DNA from: Chinchilla lanigera
Lineage: Eukaryota > Chordata > Mammalia > Rodentia > Chinchillidae
Assembly: GCF_000276665.1 (NCBI RefSeq)
Contig: NW_004955502.1
Coordinates: 570,223-634,222 of the forward strand
Length of the DNA stretch: 64,000 nucleotides
Direction of reading: 5' to 3'
Both the position numbers and the translations under genes were made by a program. Each line of letters begins with the position of its first letter. The stretch's first letter is position 1. The notes below the pieces were generated by a model that made no database searches, was not told the origin of the DNA, and was given only the letters and a program-made list of their open reading frames with translations. Positions 21,331-33,150 of this stretch are shown one piece after another.

Positions 21331-24300
21331 GACTATGGGGGTTCAATGGTTAAGGTTGTTATTTATATGTACAAATCCAGTAAAATGCAACCGATTCATC
21401 TGTGGGATCAACACGCATGAATAAAAGTATGCAGGAAAGAGATTTATTTTTAACCTTTGATATTTGAGGTCATAGTTTCATGAGGTGTATCTTCAAGAAT
21501 CTACTTGTACTTCCACTTTTTTGGAGTAAGTCTAATTTATAGCAAAATTATATTCTTATGTTAATTCCAACAGATAAAAAAATGATAATTCCTTTCAAAT
21601 AGGTATATGCAGATATGCAATTGTATTCTGAAGGAGTATTTTCTGTGTAAAATAATTCATTAGTTACTTATTGCTTTTAGACTCGTAGATGATCCTGGCC
21701 CACTGTGGTTGCTGTTTTTGTTTTTTTTCCTGCTGATTTCAAACTAGATTCAGTCTGATGCTAAAAGCAATAAAGAAATAAAACTCCCACAGGAACTGTG
21801 TAGTATAATTCTATGTTGTTAGAAATGTAATTCAATATTTAAATTTTTGAAGATTTTAAGATGAAAATGTTCTCAATTTGCTCCATGAAATAACCTTGGA
21901 AAACAAACATGATTTAAATGGAAGACAAAGTGTCCATAAATATATATCATGGGCCAAAATTTCCATTCCAAACAAGGAAGAGAACACTACAATTTTAGAG
22001 TGAAAGCTGCCTTAGAGAAAATGAAATTTAACCTCTTTAACTTTCAAGTAATAAAGGAGAAACTTCAGCTCAGTGAGAATAAATGGCTGGTGAAAAATGA
22101 TGCAGCCGGTTGACCAACATTATGCTCTGGGATGAGAAACTGAAAGATTAAATATAGTGCTATAGAAAATTAATTGCATAAGAAAGTAATTTTATCATAA
22201 TGCCAGTAAAAAAGCCCAGTAACTCTGTTATGAAAATGATTCTTAAAATGTAGCAAATTGCCATAATATGTACTGCAAATTGTCCATGACTTTCAACTTT
22301 ATCCTTTATTTCTCAATTAATTTTACTGCCTTGACAAATTTAATCTGTTAGTGTGGTCACATTTTAGTCACTCCTTCGAAGCAGGTGCTATGTAAGGGAT
22401 CTGTTATTTAACCAAGTCAATATTTACTTTGTTAGCCAGTGTTGAATGGTTGGATTGTTAAGATGTTTTTAATATATAATTTTTTAAAAAGTGGGAATAT
22501 GAAGTAAATAATTTATTGATTAAAAAGCAAAAGGTAATCAATAGTTTTATAACATTTTGCAAATTATTGGAGGTTATTATCTTATTCTTCAAAATAGCTT
22601 GCATAAGATACAAGGACAATCTTGAAAATTCTATGAAATAGTTGGTCTAATTTTGAATGATATTGAAATTAGTCATAATTGTAGACATTGCCAAAACCTG
22701 AGAACCATCTAATTATGAATACTTTACACATATTTGGAGCTTTTAATCTAGAAAGGCTAACATCTCTAGTTTTAGAAACATTAGACTAGTTCTTATGTTT
22801 GTGAGAAGCTGTAAAATGGAGCATCTCCCTTCTCTGGGAAGTTGATTATCAGAAAGTATTCATTGACAAAAGGCACTAAGGGAACAATAAGAAACATATT
22901 CCTAGTAAAATGAGTCATACATTATAAACAATATAGTTAGTATTATCCAATGTAATATTTTGTCTAATTTTCTAAAAATGCATCGATTTAGAGATCCAGC
23001 CTAATGGATATATCTGTTAATCTATAAGGATTTAGAAATACCAGTTGCTGAAGCTGTCAGGACCACCCGTCTGCAGGAGAGCTCTTCCCCCAGTTATTCT
23101 AACTGAACCTCCTCCATCACCCCTGTGTACACTGTGGTTGTATGTGCAGCTCATGTGGTCCCTCCTGTCCTCGTATCCAATAATGTTTGGAGTGCAACAG
23201 CTGGCTGATCAGGAGGCTTTCCCCATAGCCGCTGGCTGCCGTATTTCTCTTTGTGTTCTTAGTGTCTATCGATAGCTGCTGGGCCAGCACCTGTCTGAGA
23301 TGCGACTACAGTGAGGAATGCAGTAACACAGCTCCCAGCCTTGGGGTCTTTGTAACTGACACAGTAGCTGGGGCTAAAATTGTATCATAGAACTGAAAAA
23401 AACGATCTGCTCACCAAAGAAAGAAGGAGAGAAAGCAGGAAAGGATATGGAAAGTAAACGAGAGTTGAGCAGTGTATTTATTTTATGTTATTGAAAAAAT
23501 CTTTTAGAAACAGTGTGAATGTGACACTAATGTTGTTGCTTTTTGAGTTTTCGAATTCAGGTACATCTTCAGGGACTGTGTTTAGGAACCACACTCGATT
23601 TCAGGGTATGCTGAAAGCTCTCATTACTGATAGTTGTCTGAATACCCCCATACTGATTAAAAACAGTCACCCAATTATAGTTATACAAATTTTCTTTCAT
23701 GTGTAAATCTGCATATATAAATATATTTTTTACATTTCTGTGCTATACTGTGCAAATAACATAAGAACTTGTTCTATTTTTCCCAGTGGATTAGTGATAC
23801 TTCATATTGTATTGGTATTGTACTAATGCTATTATCAGAATTTATATGAATAAACTATTTACATCCTCCCCAAGAGTTCAACAGCAACAGCTTTATTATT
23901 ACTTTAGGGAAATATAAATAATAAGTCTGGTCATAAAATTTTAGTTGTTCAAAGCATTTGATTTTAATTTCTGTGGATTTGAACATCTGTTTCCAATCAT
24001 GAGCTAATTATATTGCTTCTGTTTGCCCTGATCTTAGGAAAGAACAAAGGCCTGGAGGAAAGTTTAAGCATCACTTTGACCTGGACACCCTCCATTTGGA
24101 ATATTTTAGGTCACTGAGGATAGTGGCCAGAAGACTTTTTGAGGAAAATTTTAAGAAACTAACTTTTCATTTTGTTAACAGGATTTGTACTTCACACATA
24201 TATATGTAGCAAATTGTAGCTTTAAAAGATATTAAAATTCAAATGAGGTTCAGAAGATAATTTTAATAACATTGATGATTAGTAAAATCTTCTGGTTGTA

Positions 24301-24335
24301 CATGTAGTGCTATAGATTTATATATGTACACTTTC
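21331..24335. other. Unique AT-rich block
   Basis: About 3 kb, mostly AT-rich unique sequence. A weak MIR-like patch lies near 22005-22130 (aatttaacctctttaacttt, gagaaacttcagctcagtga). A GC-richer island at 23045-23360 carries a 76-codon frame without recognisable domains. No gene is supported. Confidence 0.4.
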
Positions 24336-24339
24336 CACA

Positions 24340-24655
24340 AATTCTGAGGCTGAGACCTAAGCTGATGTGAAGGTTTGGAGGTTGGGACTTTGGGGTGATT
24401 AAGTCATTATGGTGACACCCTCATGATTGGAATTAGTGCCCTTCTCAAAGTTCAGACCCTAGAGAACTTTCTTTCCTTTTTTCTGCACCATGATGTCACA
24501 GGGAGAATGCAATTGTCTGTGAACCAGAGAGCAGAGCCTCACCAGACCCTGAAGTTGTCATACCTCAATTTTGAACTTCTCAGCTTTCAGCACAATGAAA
24601 AATAAGTTTTTGTTGCCAAAGGTGCCTAGTTTATGCTTTCGTTATCACAACCCAA
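24340..24655 (+). mobile_element. MaLR-type solo LTR
   Basis: The phrases gtgattaagtcattatggtg, caccctcatgattggaatta, gtgcccttctcaaagttcag, agagcagagcctcaccagac and gttgtcatacctcaattttg follow the MaLR (MST/MLT1-type) LTR order. It ends near cgttatcacaacccaagaga. The open frame 24423-24605 lies within it and is not a gene. Confidence 0.75.
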
Positions 24656-25204
24656 GAGATAAATACACGTAGATGTATTTGTCTATGCCTACTTGTGTGT
24701 TTAGATAAGTGTATGTGATATCGGAATCATATTTCTGGTTTCTAGATAACTAATGGGAATTCTGAAAAATATAATAGGAAAAAATCTATATTGGGAAGTA
24801 ATAAGGATAATTTCATCAGATAATCTTGTAATGCAAAAGTACATAAACATACAAAATGTACACATTATTAGGAAAAGAACTATAAGTGTGTTCACACAAA
24901 ATTAAAGAAAAATCTGCAAAGAAAAATAAGAGTAAAGTCTAAAGAAAAATGTTAAAGGCCCATTTTTAAAAAATACATAGGAACCTCTTATCTTTCAACA
25001 AAGGAAGCAGAAGAAATACATAGCCATTCACAAATAAGAAATGCAACTGTTTACAAACATACAAAAAGATTCACAGAAAGAGGCTCATAATTAAATCGTT
25101 GCAAACATAAACAATAAAATCCATTAATCATGTTTCTAGGAAAGAAAGGAGCTTCATAATAACCAAATTTGACAAGTATGTCAATTATAAGAAATATATT
25201 TCTG
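24656..25204. other. AT-rich intergenic stretch
   Basis: Nothing recognised. Confidence 0.4.
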
Positions 25205-25207
25205 CTA

Positions 25208-25325
25208 AATTTTTTTGAGACAGCATTTTCTTATTTTGCCCGGGCTGGCCTCAAACTCAAGTGATCATTCTCCGTCAGCCACCCAAGTAGATTAACTATA
25301 GGAATGTGGTACTGCACCTCACTTT
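25208..25325 (-). mobile_element. Diverged B1/Alu-like SINE
   Basis: The order tttttttgagacagcatttt, gggctggcctcaaactcaag, cagccacccaagtagatta and gtggtactgcacctc is that of a 7SL-derived SINE on the minus strand. It lacks the internal duplicated unit found in other copies, so it looks like an older subtype. Confidence 0.7.
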
Positions 25326-25535
25326 ACTAGATCTTTAAAGGACATTTTGTAATATCTGTGCAGTAGAAAAAGGTATATAATTTTAGACCCAATAACTGAA
25401 TTGGTAGGAAAGGATATATTTGAAGCTCTCTGTCAAAACACATGTATACGTGTTATCATTATAGTATTATGAATAATATTAAACTATTGGGAACTACTTC
25501 AGTGTCAACACTGGTTACATCAATATTGGTCATTT

Positions 25536-25632
25536 ATCTGTCATCTATCTATCTATCTATCATCTATCTATCTATCTTCTATCTATGCATGCATGAATGC
25601 ATCTATCCATCTATCTACCTACCTATCTATCT
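25536..25632. repeat. (TATC)n microsatellite, interrupted
   Basis: Tetranucleotide TATC/CTAT repeats with ATGC and ACCT interruptions. The open frame across it (25442-25645) is low-complexity. Confidence 0.92.
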
Positions 25633-25789
25633 TCAATATCAATAATTCAATGCAAAAGCATGAGGCAAATATGTATGTACTGATTTGGAAATCTCTTGTG
25701 ATGTATTGTTGAGAAGGAAAAGAAAAAAAATTCAGAACAATATATGTATTATGCACTCATTTGTGTAAATAAATAATCAACATGGCCTG

Positions 25790-25950
25790 TGTATACTATA
25801 TACCAAGATTTATATTAACTGCATCACAAATGTAATATAAAACACACCCATCCTGCTCATGCTGAATCTTAGAAGGGATCAGTAAGTTTCTCAAAGTTAT
25901 GCAAGTGACCAAAGCCATTTCCTTGAATTGAGTTCAAGCCTCAGTATGCA
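25790..25950 (-). mobile_element. MIR SINE relic
   Basis: The series atataccaagatttatatta, cagtaagtttctcaaagtta, gcaagtgaccaaagcc and tgagttcaagcctcag fits a diverged MIR/MIR3 on the minus strand. Confidence 0.5.
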
Positions 25951-27000
25951 ATTGTTACTGTTGCTGGGGGCCACTCCCTAGGACTCCTTCTACAATTTAA
26001 TGAATTATGGGTGCAGAAAGCATATGGATACAACCTCTGCAGAGAGTGTCATGAAAATGAATTCTTTCTCTGTGTCTTCCTGCATCTTATTTACACATCT
26101 GCAGTAGTTTTATAAAAGAGGAGGTTCGCACATTTGTGTTTTCTCTTTAAGAGAAGTCATGCTGTATTTTCAAATTTAGCTTGGAAGAGTTAAAGTCTTC
26201 CAGTAGACTTACAGAGCAAGGGGCCTCCAGGGTGGGGATTTGAGCTCTCAGAGCGAAGCAGGGGCCCTTTGGAGTGACCCGAGCTCCTTACCTCTGACAC
26301 CAGATATCTGCTTTTATCTTCTCGAGAGGATGTGTTTGATGTTGGATATCAAGTAAAGCTCAAGGGCTTTACACCAAAGTGCTTCAGCAGCCTATGCAAC
26401 ACTTAGGAACAGTGCTTAAACCCAAGGGGCAATTGTCTTTCATCTTTTCCTTCTCCATAGTTCATGCAAAATTATTTGTTTGTTTATTATACTACTCTAT
26501 GATCCAACAGGAGATTGCAAATGAGAAAATAAAACTCTTACTGCCACAGATTCAGGAATGACATTTGCTTTTAAACATAATCAATTTATTTCCTTTTCTT
26601 CCTTTTGAAATGAAAGTCTCATAATTTTGAAGGCTGGCATATTCTTGGTATAGCCGGATGACACAGATTAGTTTAGGAGCAGACTAAGCTGTGACCACCT
26701 TAGTGGGGTATGTGACAGAAGAAAGTACATTGCTCACAGCAGGCAGGGGATCCTCCCTGTGAAGCCAGCTAGGGACTCAGGCTGACAGTATTGTTCTCTC
26801 CACCCAAAATGGGGCCCCAAAGTTGTTACAGCCATTTTTCATGTGGGCAGGAAAGAGAGAAAAGGGAAAGAAAACAGTATTCCTTTAAAGGAAAGCAAAG
26901 TAGGAATTACTATTTCTCTTCCTCAGATCCTGCATTGCTAAGAACTTGGGCACCCAGCTGATTATACCTGAGAGAGTCTGGGAAATAGACAAGATATAAT
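25951..27000. other. Intergenic stretch, one LTR-like hint
   Basis: A TATA-like tataaaaga near 26111 and GC-richer DNA at 26215-26290 could belong to an LTR or a unique promoter. I saw no supporting poly-A signal or ends. Confidence 0.3.
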
Positions 27001-27004
27001 TGAA

Positions 27005-27185
27005 TAGTAACACGAATATTTAAATTAAAAAATAATGATAATGAAAGACACATTGCCATTAATCCCCTCAGTATCTTCCCTCATCCTTGGAACACATTGG
27101 GCCCATGATTCTCGCCACTTTCTGAAGCAATTGTGGAAATCCTTTCCTGAGTGTCTTTGCCAGCTGTGATTCAAAACTGGTGAAC
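27005..27185 (-). pseudogene. Mariner transposase C-terminus and 3' end, decayed
   Basis: On the minus strand the frame reads DFHNCFRKWRESWAQCV, the C-terminal signature of mariner (Tc1/mariner, DD34D) transposases just before the stop. It is followed by the conserved 3' non-coding phrase ggattaatggcaatgtgt. Only the last part of the gene is present. It lies head-to-head with another copy at 27186-27545, and both 3' ends point outward. Confidence 0.68.
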
Positions 27186-27545
27186 GCTGCTGCTGAGCAC
27201 CCTCCAATGGAAAAGCAGGTTAGCAAAAACATTACAGTGAGTCCTCATCCATCTTATTCACTGGATCTGGCACTATGTGACTTCTGGCTCTTCCCCAAAG
27301 TCAAAATGACCATGAGAGGTAAATGTTCTTACTTGCTTTGGGAAATCCAGGCAGCCATGACAGTATAACTAGAGAAACTCATGAAAGAGGAATTCTAGAG
27401 CTGCTTCAGAAAGTGGCAAGAATGATGGGATAAAGGCGTTCGATTCAATGGGAAGAGTTCTGAGCAGGAATAATGGTGACATTCCTTTCAATGCAATAAA
27501 TTTTTAAAAAATTTGAACTTCACTATATTTTTCAGTCGTATCTCA
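27186..27545 (+). pseudogene. Mariner transposase 3' part, decayed
   Basis: The plus-strand frame contains HPSYSLDLALCDFWLFPKVK, matching the mariner YSPDLAPCDFxLFPKLK block that carries the third catalytic Asp. A diverged MRGK...EIQAAMT segment and, after stops, a copy of the CFRKWxExWD motif follow. It ends with caatgcaataaatttttaaa and ttcagtcgtatctcatag, which resembles a mariner terminal region. The N-terminal DNA-binding domain and first catalytic residues are missing, so it is inactive. Confidence 0.8.
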
Positions 27546-29453
27546 TAGTTTTCATCTAGGGGACTGTATGCTTAAGTGAAATATTATTACCTTAAAAAAA
27601 GAGACAACAAATTATAAGGGCAACAGTCTGTCATATGTGTCTTTAATTAATTTGCAATTTAAAAATTCACCTTACAGTTATGTATACATTCTAAAGAGAT
27701 AAAATCAGCAACACATAACTTGAAATGCAACATAGATTCAGATACATTTTAGCTGCAAGCATTTAATTTAACCTACTATGACTGGGCATTGAGAAATTGA
27801 AACATAAACAGTCAAGAGTTAGTAGTTTAATACAAATCATTTACATGAGGATCTGTAGAATAAGCTACATTATCCTCCTCCCTTATGGATGAAAATCATA
27901 CCATGTTTTTAATAATTTTATGTCAGCACATTCTTGACTTGATTATTTAAGCATTTCTGAATAGATTTTCCCCTGTTCTTTTTGAAATGTTATCATTTTA
28001 TTGTTGATGTTGTGTTTCTATCTTTGGAGTCAGATCTTTCCCGATTGCTAAAACTTCTGCTCAAACTGATTGGCTGCTGCCCTTCTACACAGGCTGCTCA
28101 AATGTACTGTGGCAATTACTGTAACACTGTTGTCAAATTCTGCTTGACAGCCTCGAATAGACATTTAAAGAGAAGAGGCAGGGCGCCTGAATTCCAGAGT
28201 TTTCCTGTACTCTCAATACGGGTACATAGTTATGTTATTTTTCAAGTATTTCCTACCATGGCAACTTGAAAGGCTGACAGATTCTTGGAGTCTGGTTTAC
28301 AACAACTGTTATAAACTCAGAGGAACAAACTTATAATTCATATCTCCTTTAGTGATAGAATGGTCAATTAAGAAAGTTTATGAAGAGCTGCTGTAGTTCT
28401 TGAAAAAATGTTTAACTCAATTGTGGAAAGATAACATTTTCTCAGTTATTATAGACACTTTATGTACATATATCTTTTATTTTTGTAATTTATGAGAAAT
28501 AGTGGAAATTGTTCCGAAGCTTGTTTTTAGGTTTAATAAATTCCATATAGCTTGTACTTATCATTAGGGCTAAGAACCTAACTAAATTTGGAATAGAACC
28601 ATATCTGACTTACACTGCAAATTTTTTTGATTAAAATTCTTCTGATAATACTTCACACATACCATAGCCATCTATATGCTAATATTTCCAACAAATTATC
28701 AGATGCTATTTCTGCATAACCTTTTTCTCAACAAATGACCTGCCATGTTCAGAATGGCTTCAATTTTTGTTGGCAGTTTTAATTTTATCTAGCAAAAAAT
28801 TGACTCATAAAGAAACTAATTAGATAGTTTCACAGTTAATAATATGGTCTCTAGTTTTAAGACTTGTGCAAATTTATCAGGTTAAATTTTCTGAGGTCTA
28901 ACATTGCTGTTTCTTTTATTTTAACATATACAAACTCTTTGAGGAGCACTGTAGACTTTTCGAGCCCGTAGATTAACAACATTGAATATTGATTTTCTCC
29001 TGGCTTTGTTTGTAAGCCTAAAGTTCTTCCAAATCACATTTTTGTTACACAAACATTGTTGTGTTAAGGTTCCATCTTGAAAGAAATATCAGCTTTCCGA
29101 AATGTGATCAGCAGAAAGGCATGTATGCTAGAAAAGTCATTTGGATTATTTACTAACGATGTCAACAGTACTGAAGATTGTAAACAACATGATTCTTAAC
29201 GTATTCTGTTTTTCTGACTACTCACCATCGATAGGCAACTGTGTAAAGGAAATATATATTGGGAACAGTTATTTCATCTCTATTTAGGGCTATGATTTTG
29301 TTAAAAACATATTTAAGAACAAGTACTAAAATTTTTCACTTGATACTACACTTTGCAAGTTGAGGAAATATTTGAACACTAGATAAGCAAAACGAGAGAG
29401 AAAGCAAAAGGCGGGGAAGAGTTGAGAGAAAGAGATTGAGATACTAAAAAGTG
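27546..29453. other. Unique AT-rich block
   Basis: About 1.9 kb without recognised repeats. The 95-codon frame at 27982-28269 has no recognisable domain. Parts (28860-29200) are low in simple repeats and could be conserved non-coding DNA, but this cannot be judged without comparison. Confidence 0.4.
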
Positions 29454-29467
29454 TTACACAATAGAGA

Positions 29468-30076
29468 TTTTTTTAATTTGAAAGATAAAAGAAGGAGAAC
29501 ATTTTAACAAAGAAACAGACATAAATAAAACAACACCAAAACAGTAGAAGCAACACAGAATTTCAGACAAGGCAATAGGAAATCAGCTATGGTTGTTGTA
29601 TTATATATTGTTAACTTCAAATTAGTTACTCAGTTAAATAAATATAGGCATGTATGATTGATCAAACAATTAAACATTAACTGTTCCTTTCCATAAAGCA
29701 GTAGAAATTAGTAGCACAATTATCTTGGTTATCTTGTGTATACATATATACATTCTTTCTTTCTTTCTTTTTTCTTTCTTTCTTTTTTCTTTCTTTCTTT
29801 TCTTCCTTCCTTCCTTCCTTCCTTCCTTCCTTCCTTCCTTCCTTCCTTCCTTCCTTCCTTTCTTTCTTTTTCCTCATCCCAGTTGTTCTTTCCTTTTCAG
29901 CAATTTCTTTCCCTTTCACAATATCTATTGTGATTTCACAATATCTATTCTCACACTAGGGAGACAATATGATGTTTACATATGTGGGTCTGATTTATTT
30001 CACTTATGAGTATGGTCTCTAGTTGCATCCATTTACCTATGAAAGCCTCGAGTTTATCTGTCTTTATAGCTGAGTA
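29468..30076 (-). mobile_element. 5'-truncated L1 3' end with TSD
   Basis: A full set of the L1 3' UTR blocks seen at 899. Flanks ttacacaatagaga (29454-29467) and taacacagtagaga (30075-30088) match at 12 of 14 positions. The polypyrimidine tract has expanded to about 120 bases of TTTC/TTCC repeats (29753-29871). The lysine/glutamate- and phenylalanine-rich frames there are artefacts. Confidence 0.85.
29753..29871. repeat. (TTTC)n/(TTCC)n microsatellite
   Basis: A pure pyrimidine tract with TTTC then TTCC units, grown from the polypurine/polypyrimidine part of the L1 3' UTR. Confidence 0.95.
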
Positions 30077-30088
30077 ACACAGTAGAGA

Positions 30089-30207
30089 ATTTGAAAGAAC
30101 AACCTGCTGGGGAAGAAAACAAACTGGGAAAAAGGAAGAAAAATAAGGAGGTTGAAATAAAGTTGATAGTTGCTAATGTACTGGATTAGATCTTCTGGCA
30201 AATGTTC
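30089..30207. other. Short spacer between two L1 insertions
   Basis: About 120 bases of unique sequence separating two same-orientation L1 copies, which therefore are independent insertions. Confidence 0.5.
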
Positions 30208-30219
30208 TTCTTTTAACTT

Positions 30220-31025
30220 TTTTTAATTCTAAATAATAAAAGAAGGAAAACATATTAACAGACAGACATCCATTTACAAAGCAGCATAAGAACAATACAA
30301 ACAAAACAGAGTTACATACAAAGTTGCAGGAAATTAACCATGGTTGTTATACTACTTATTGATATCTTCAAAGCGGTTTCTCAGGAAAACAAATACAGAC
30401 ATATAAGATTGAACAAACAAGTAATCATTAGCTGTTCTTTTCTGTAGAGCAATAGAAGACTGTAGTACAACTATGTTAGCTATCTTGTATATACATATAT
30501 ACATAATTTCCTCTTCTTTCCCATCTCTTTTCCCACATCCCAGTTCCCTTTTACTTTTGATCATTTTCCTTTTGTTTCACAATGTCTATCATACCTCCTA
30601 GTTTTTATTCACTCTTTCAGGTCTTACACTAGTGAGACAATACGATGCTTACATATGCAGGTCTGATTTATTTCACTTATGATTATGGTCTCTAGTTATG
30701 ACCATTTACCTATAAAAGCCTTGAGTTTATCTTTCTTTACAGCTGAGTAATATTCCATTATCTAAAAGTACCACAATTTTTATCCAGCCCTCAGTGGATG
30801 GACATTTGTGTTGCTTCCACAATTTAGCAATTACAAATTGCACTGCTATGAATATAGGTGCACATATATCTCTGTGATAGCATGTTTTCAGATCTTCTGG
30901 GAAAATACCAAGAAGGGGAATAGCTGGGTTGAATGGGACCTCTAGACCTAGTTTGTTGAGGAATCTCCAAACTGATTTCCACAGTGGCTTCACCAGTTTG
31001 CATTCCCACCAGCAGTGGAGAAGAG
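30220..31025 (-). mobile_element. 5'-truncated L1 with ORF2 C-terminus and TSD
   Basis: It holds the L1 3' UTR plus the end of ORF2: the minus-strand frame 30993-30727 contains PFNPAIPLLGIFPEDLKT and WKQHKCPSTEGWIK, the well-known ORF2 C-terminal block. The exact 12-bp repeat ttcttttaactt at 30208-30219 and 31026-31037 is the target-site duplication. The remaining frame has few lesions compared with the older copies, so it is a moderately young insertion, but it lacks endonuclease and reverse transcriptase. Confidence 0.9.
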
Positions 31026-31037
31026 TTCTTTTAACTT

Positions 31038-32194
31038 AAAAAATGTTCTTATATTTACTCTGAACATTTAGAACATATAAAGGCTCTTCCATCCATATGT
31101 TCATTGGCAGATACATGAGGAATTCCTTATCAGCACCAGGAAACTTTGAAGCATGCCTTGTCTACTTGTTATTTTGCTTTTCAAAGCTATTCTGAAAATA
31201 TACTTTGTTCTGTTCTATTCCCTTGCTTGTTTTCTTTCATAATTGGTTTGGTGAATGAATGACTGAAATTTATCCATTGTATAATGGCATCACACTATTT
31301 TATGTAATTTACATGATTACCCATTATATTATTTATTTTTCTCATTTTATCTTAGTGCTTTTGGGACACAGCTTATGAAAAACAGGTTGTAAAAAGTTCA
31401 TACATATTGTTCTTTTATGTCATAGTGCTGTTTTCATTAAGCATAATGATCCTTTAGAGAAACTGACTTTGAATATAAGACTATTTTCCTTTTTTCATTG
31501 AAATAGTTTTAATTGGGGAAATTTGTTGGCTGCAATGTAGTGAATAGTTGCAGGGTTGGGTTTAACTGCACATACTCTGTACGGTTATCTTCAAACAAAC
31601 TGCACGTGTTATTCACTCTTGAATACTCTTGAAAATGAAAAACATTCACTCTTGTTACTACTGTTTGACTTCCAAGTTTCAGATGCCAAACAAACATAGT
31701 ATCACTCAGTGACTCTACTTCATTGATTCAGAAATCAAATTTCCAGTCTTTGGAAGTTTCAGAAAGAGGCCCTATTCTTTTTCAACATGGACAGTTTAAA
31801 TGCAAGCTGAAATCTCACATGACTCAAACTGTTACAGTGTTGTAAATGTTGTACATACTCATACATTTGATGCTACTAAATGAAACATTCATAGCGGTGA
31901 TGAAAACAATCAAAATTTAAGCAGTGGTTTATGCAGAAAACATAATAGATATGTTATTTCTTATGCCTATGATTAATTTGTTTACAGAAAAGAAAGAGAG
32001 AAAGAAATTCAGTTTGTAACCCTGACTTTGAAGACATAATTTCTTTGGCAATTTTTGTTTTTCTCATAAGCTGATTACCAAATAAAAGACTATTCCAGGT
32101 CTATCCCAGGTGTTGGCCTAAATCTTCATCTTTTCCCCAAGATAGGGAAGTAGCAGTAGAAAGAGCAAACACCAATGCTTTTAAATTTATAGTT
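31038..32194. other. Unique AT-rich stretch
   Basis: No repeat or gene recognised. The short frame 31509-31697 is uninformative. Confidence 0.4.
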
Positions 32195-33150
32195 ACAAAT
32201 TCCAAAGACTTTCAGTGAACAAAACATCCTTGTGAATATAAAAGCTTACATTCTGGTAGAGAGGGATAGACACTGAGCACTGAGAATTAATAGATTAAAG
32301 AGTGGGGTTAACAGATACAAACACTGTGGAAATACGGAGCAGTCATGAGAAATGGGGAAGTTGGAGTGGAAAGATCTTGGTGAGACGCTGGCATTTGAGA
32401 AGAGACCCAAAGAAGGACAGAGTAAGTGTGCAGGTGCCCAAAAGAACAGCATTCTGTGCAGAGAGAGTTGGTCCAGAGGCCGAGTATGCCTTGTGTATTT
32501 GTGGGCTGAAAGGAGGTCAGTGTAACACCACTATGAGTGAAATCACAGGAGATTAAGTCAGGTAACGGGGGTTTTAGGTTTTATGGAAGAAGTGACATAT
32601 GACTTACATGTTAAAAAGATCACTTGGGATGCTGCCTTGAGAGTAGACTGAAAAACAAAGGTCTAGAGACAAAGATTTAAGAAGCTATTGTAATAGTCCA
32701 GGTGAAAGATGGAAGTGGTGTGGATTAGGGTTGTGGATTAATGGTTCGATTCTGTACATATTTTGAAGCTAGAGACAATGGAAATTCCTGACAGACCAGA
32801 TGCATAGTGTAAGGGAAAAGAGTCAAGGATGATGACAACATTTTTGCCATAACTGATAGGATGGAGTTGTCATTGCAGTGATGGGAAAGTTGGGGAACAC
32901 AGGTCTAGGAGGAGACCAGGAGTTCACTTCTGGATCTGTCAAATTAGAAATGTGTATTACTAACACAATCAGAGATGTCAAGGAAGAAGTTGAGAGACCA
33001 GGAGTCAGAGGAAAGGTTGATTCTCGAAATGTAAATTGAAAGTCATATTTATTTTAAGCTAAAATAATGAATGAAATTACCAAGAAAGTATGAGTAGAGA
33101 GGAAAGTCAAGGACTAAGGTCTGGGCTCATCAGTGCTAAGCATGGAAGAG
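32195..33150 (+). repeat. Ancient mammalian interspersed repeat, class unassigned
   Basis: Ordered phrases (aaagcttacattctggtaga, gcatttgagaagagacccaa, gtcaggtaacgggggtttta, aaaaagatcacttgggatgc, tattgtaatagtccaggtga, agtcaaggatgatgacaaca, tctaggaggagaccaggagt) follow a widely dispersed mammalian repeat consensus that I remember but cannot name with certainty. Near 1 kb is preserved. Open frames 32302-32556 and 33090-33302 lie inside it. Confidence 0.5.

Noticed and set aside
25536..25632. Regularly spaced short repeats that could suggest a CRISPR array
   Set aside because: They are TATC microsatellite units with no unique spacers; the same holds for 59848-59938.
29677..30009. Lys/Arg/Glu-rich and Phe/Leu/Ser-rich open frames
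   Set aside because: They are translations of the TTTC/TTCC microsatellite inside an L1 3' UTR.
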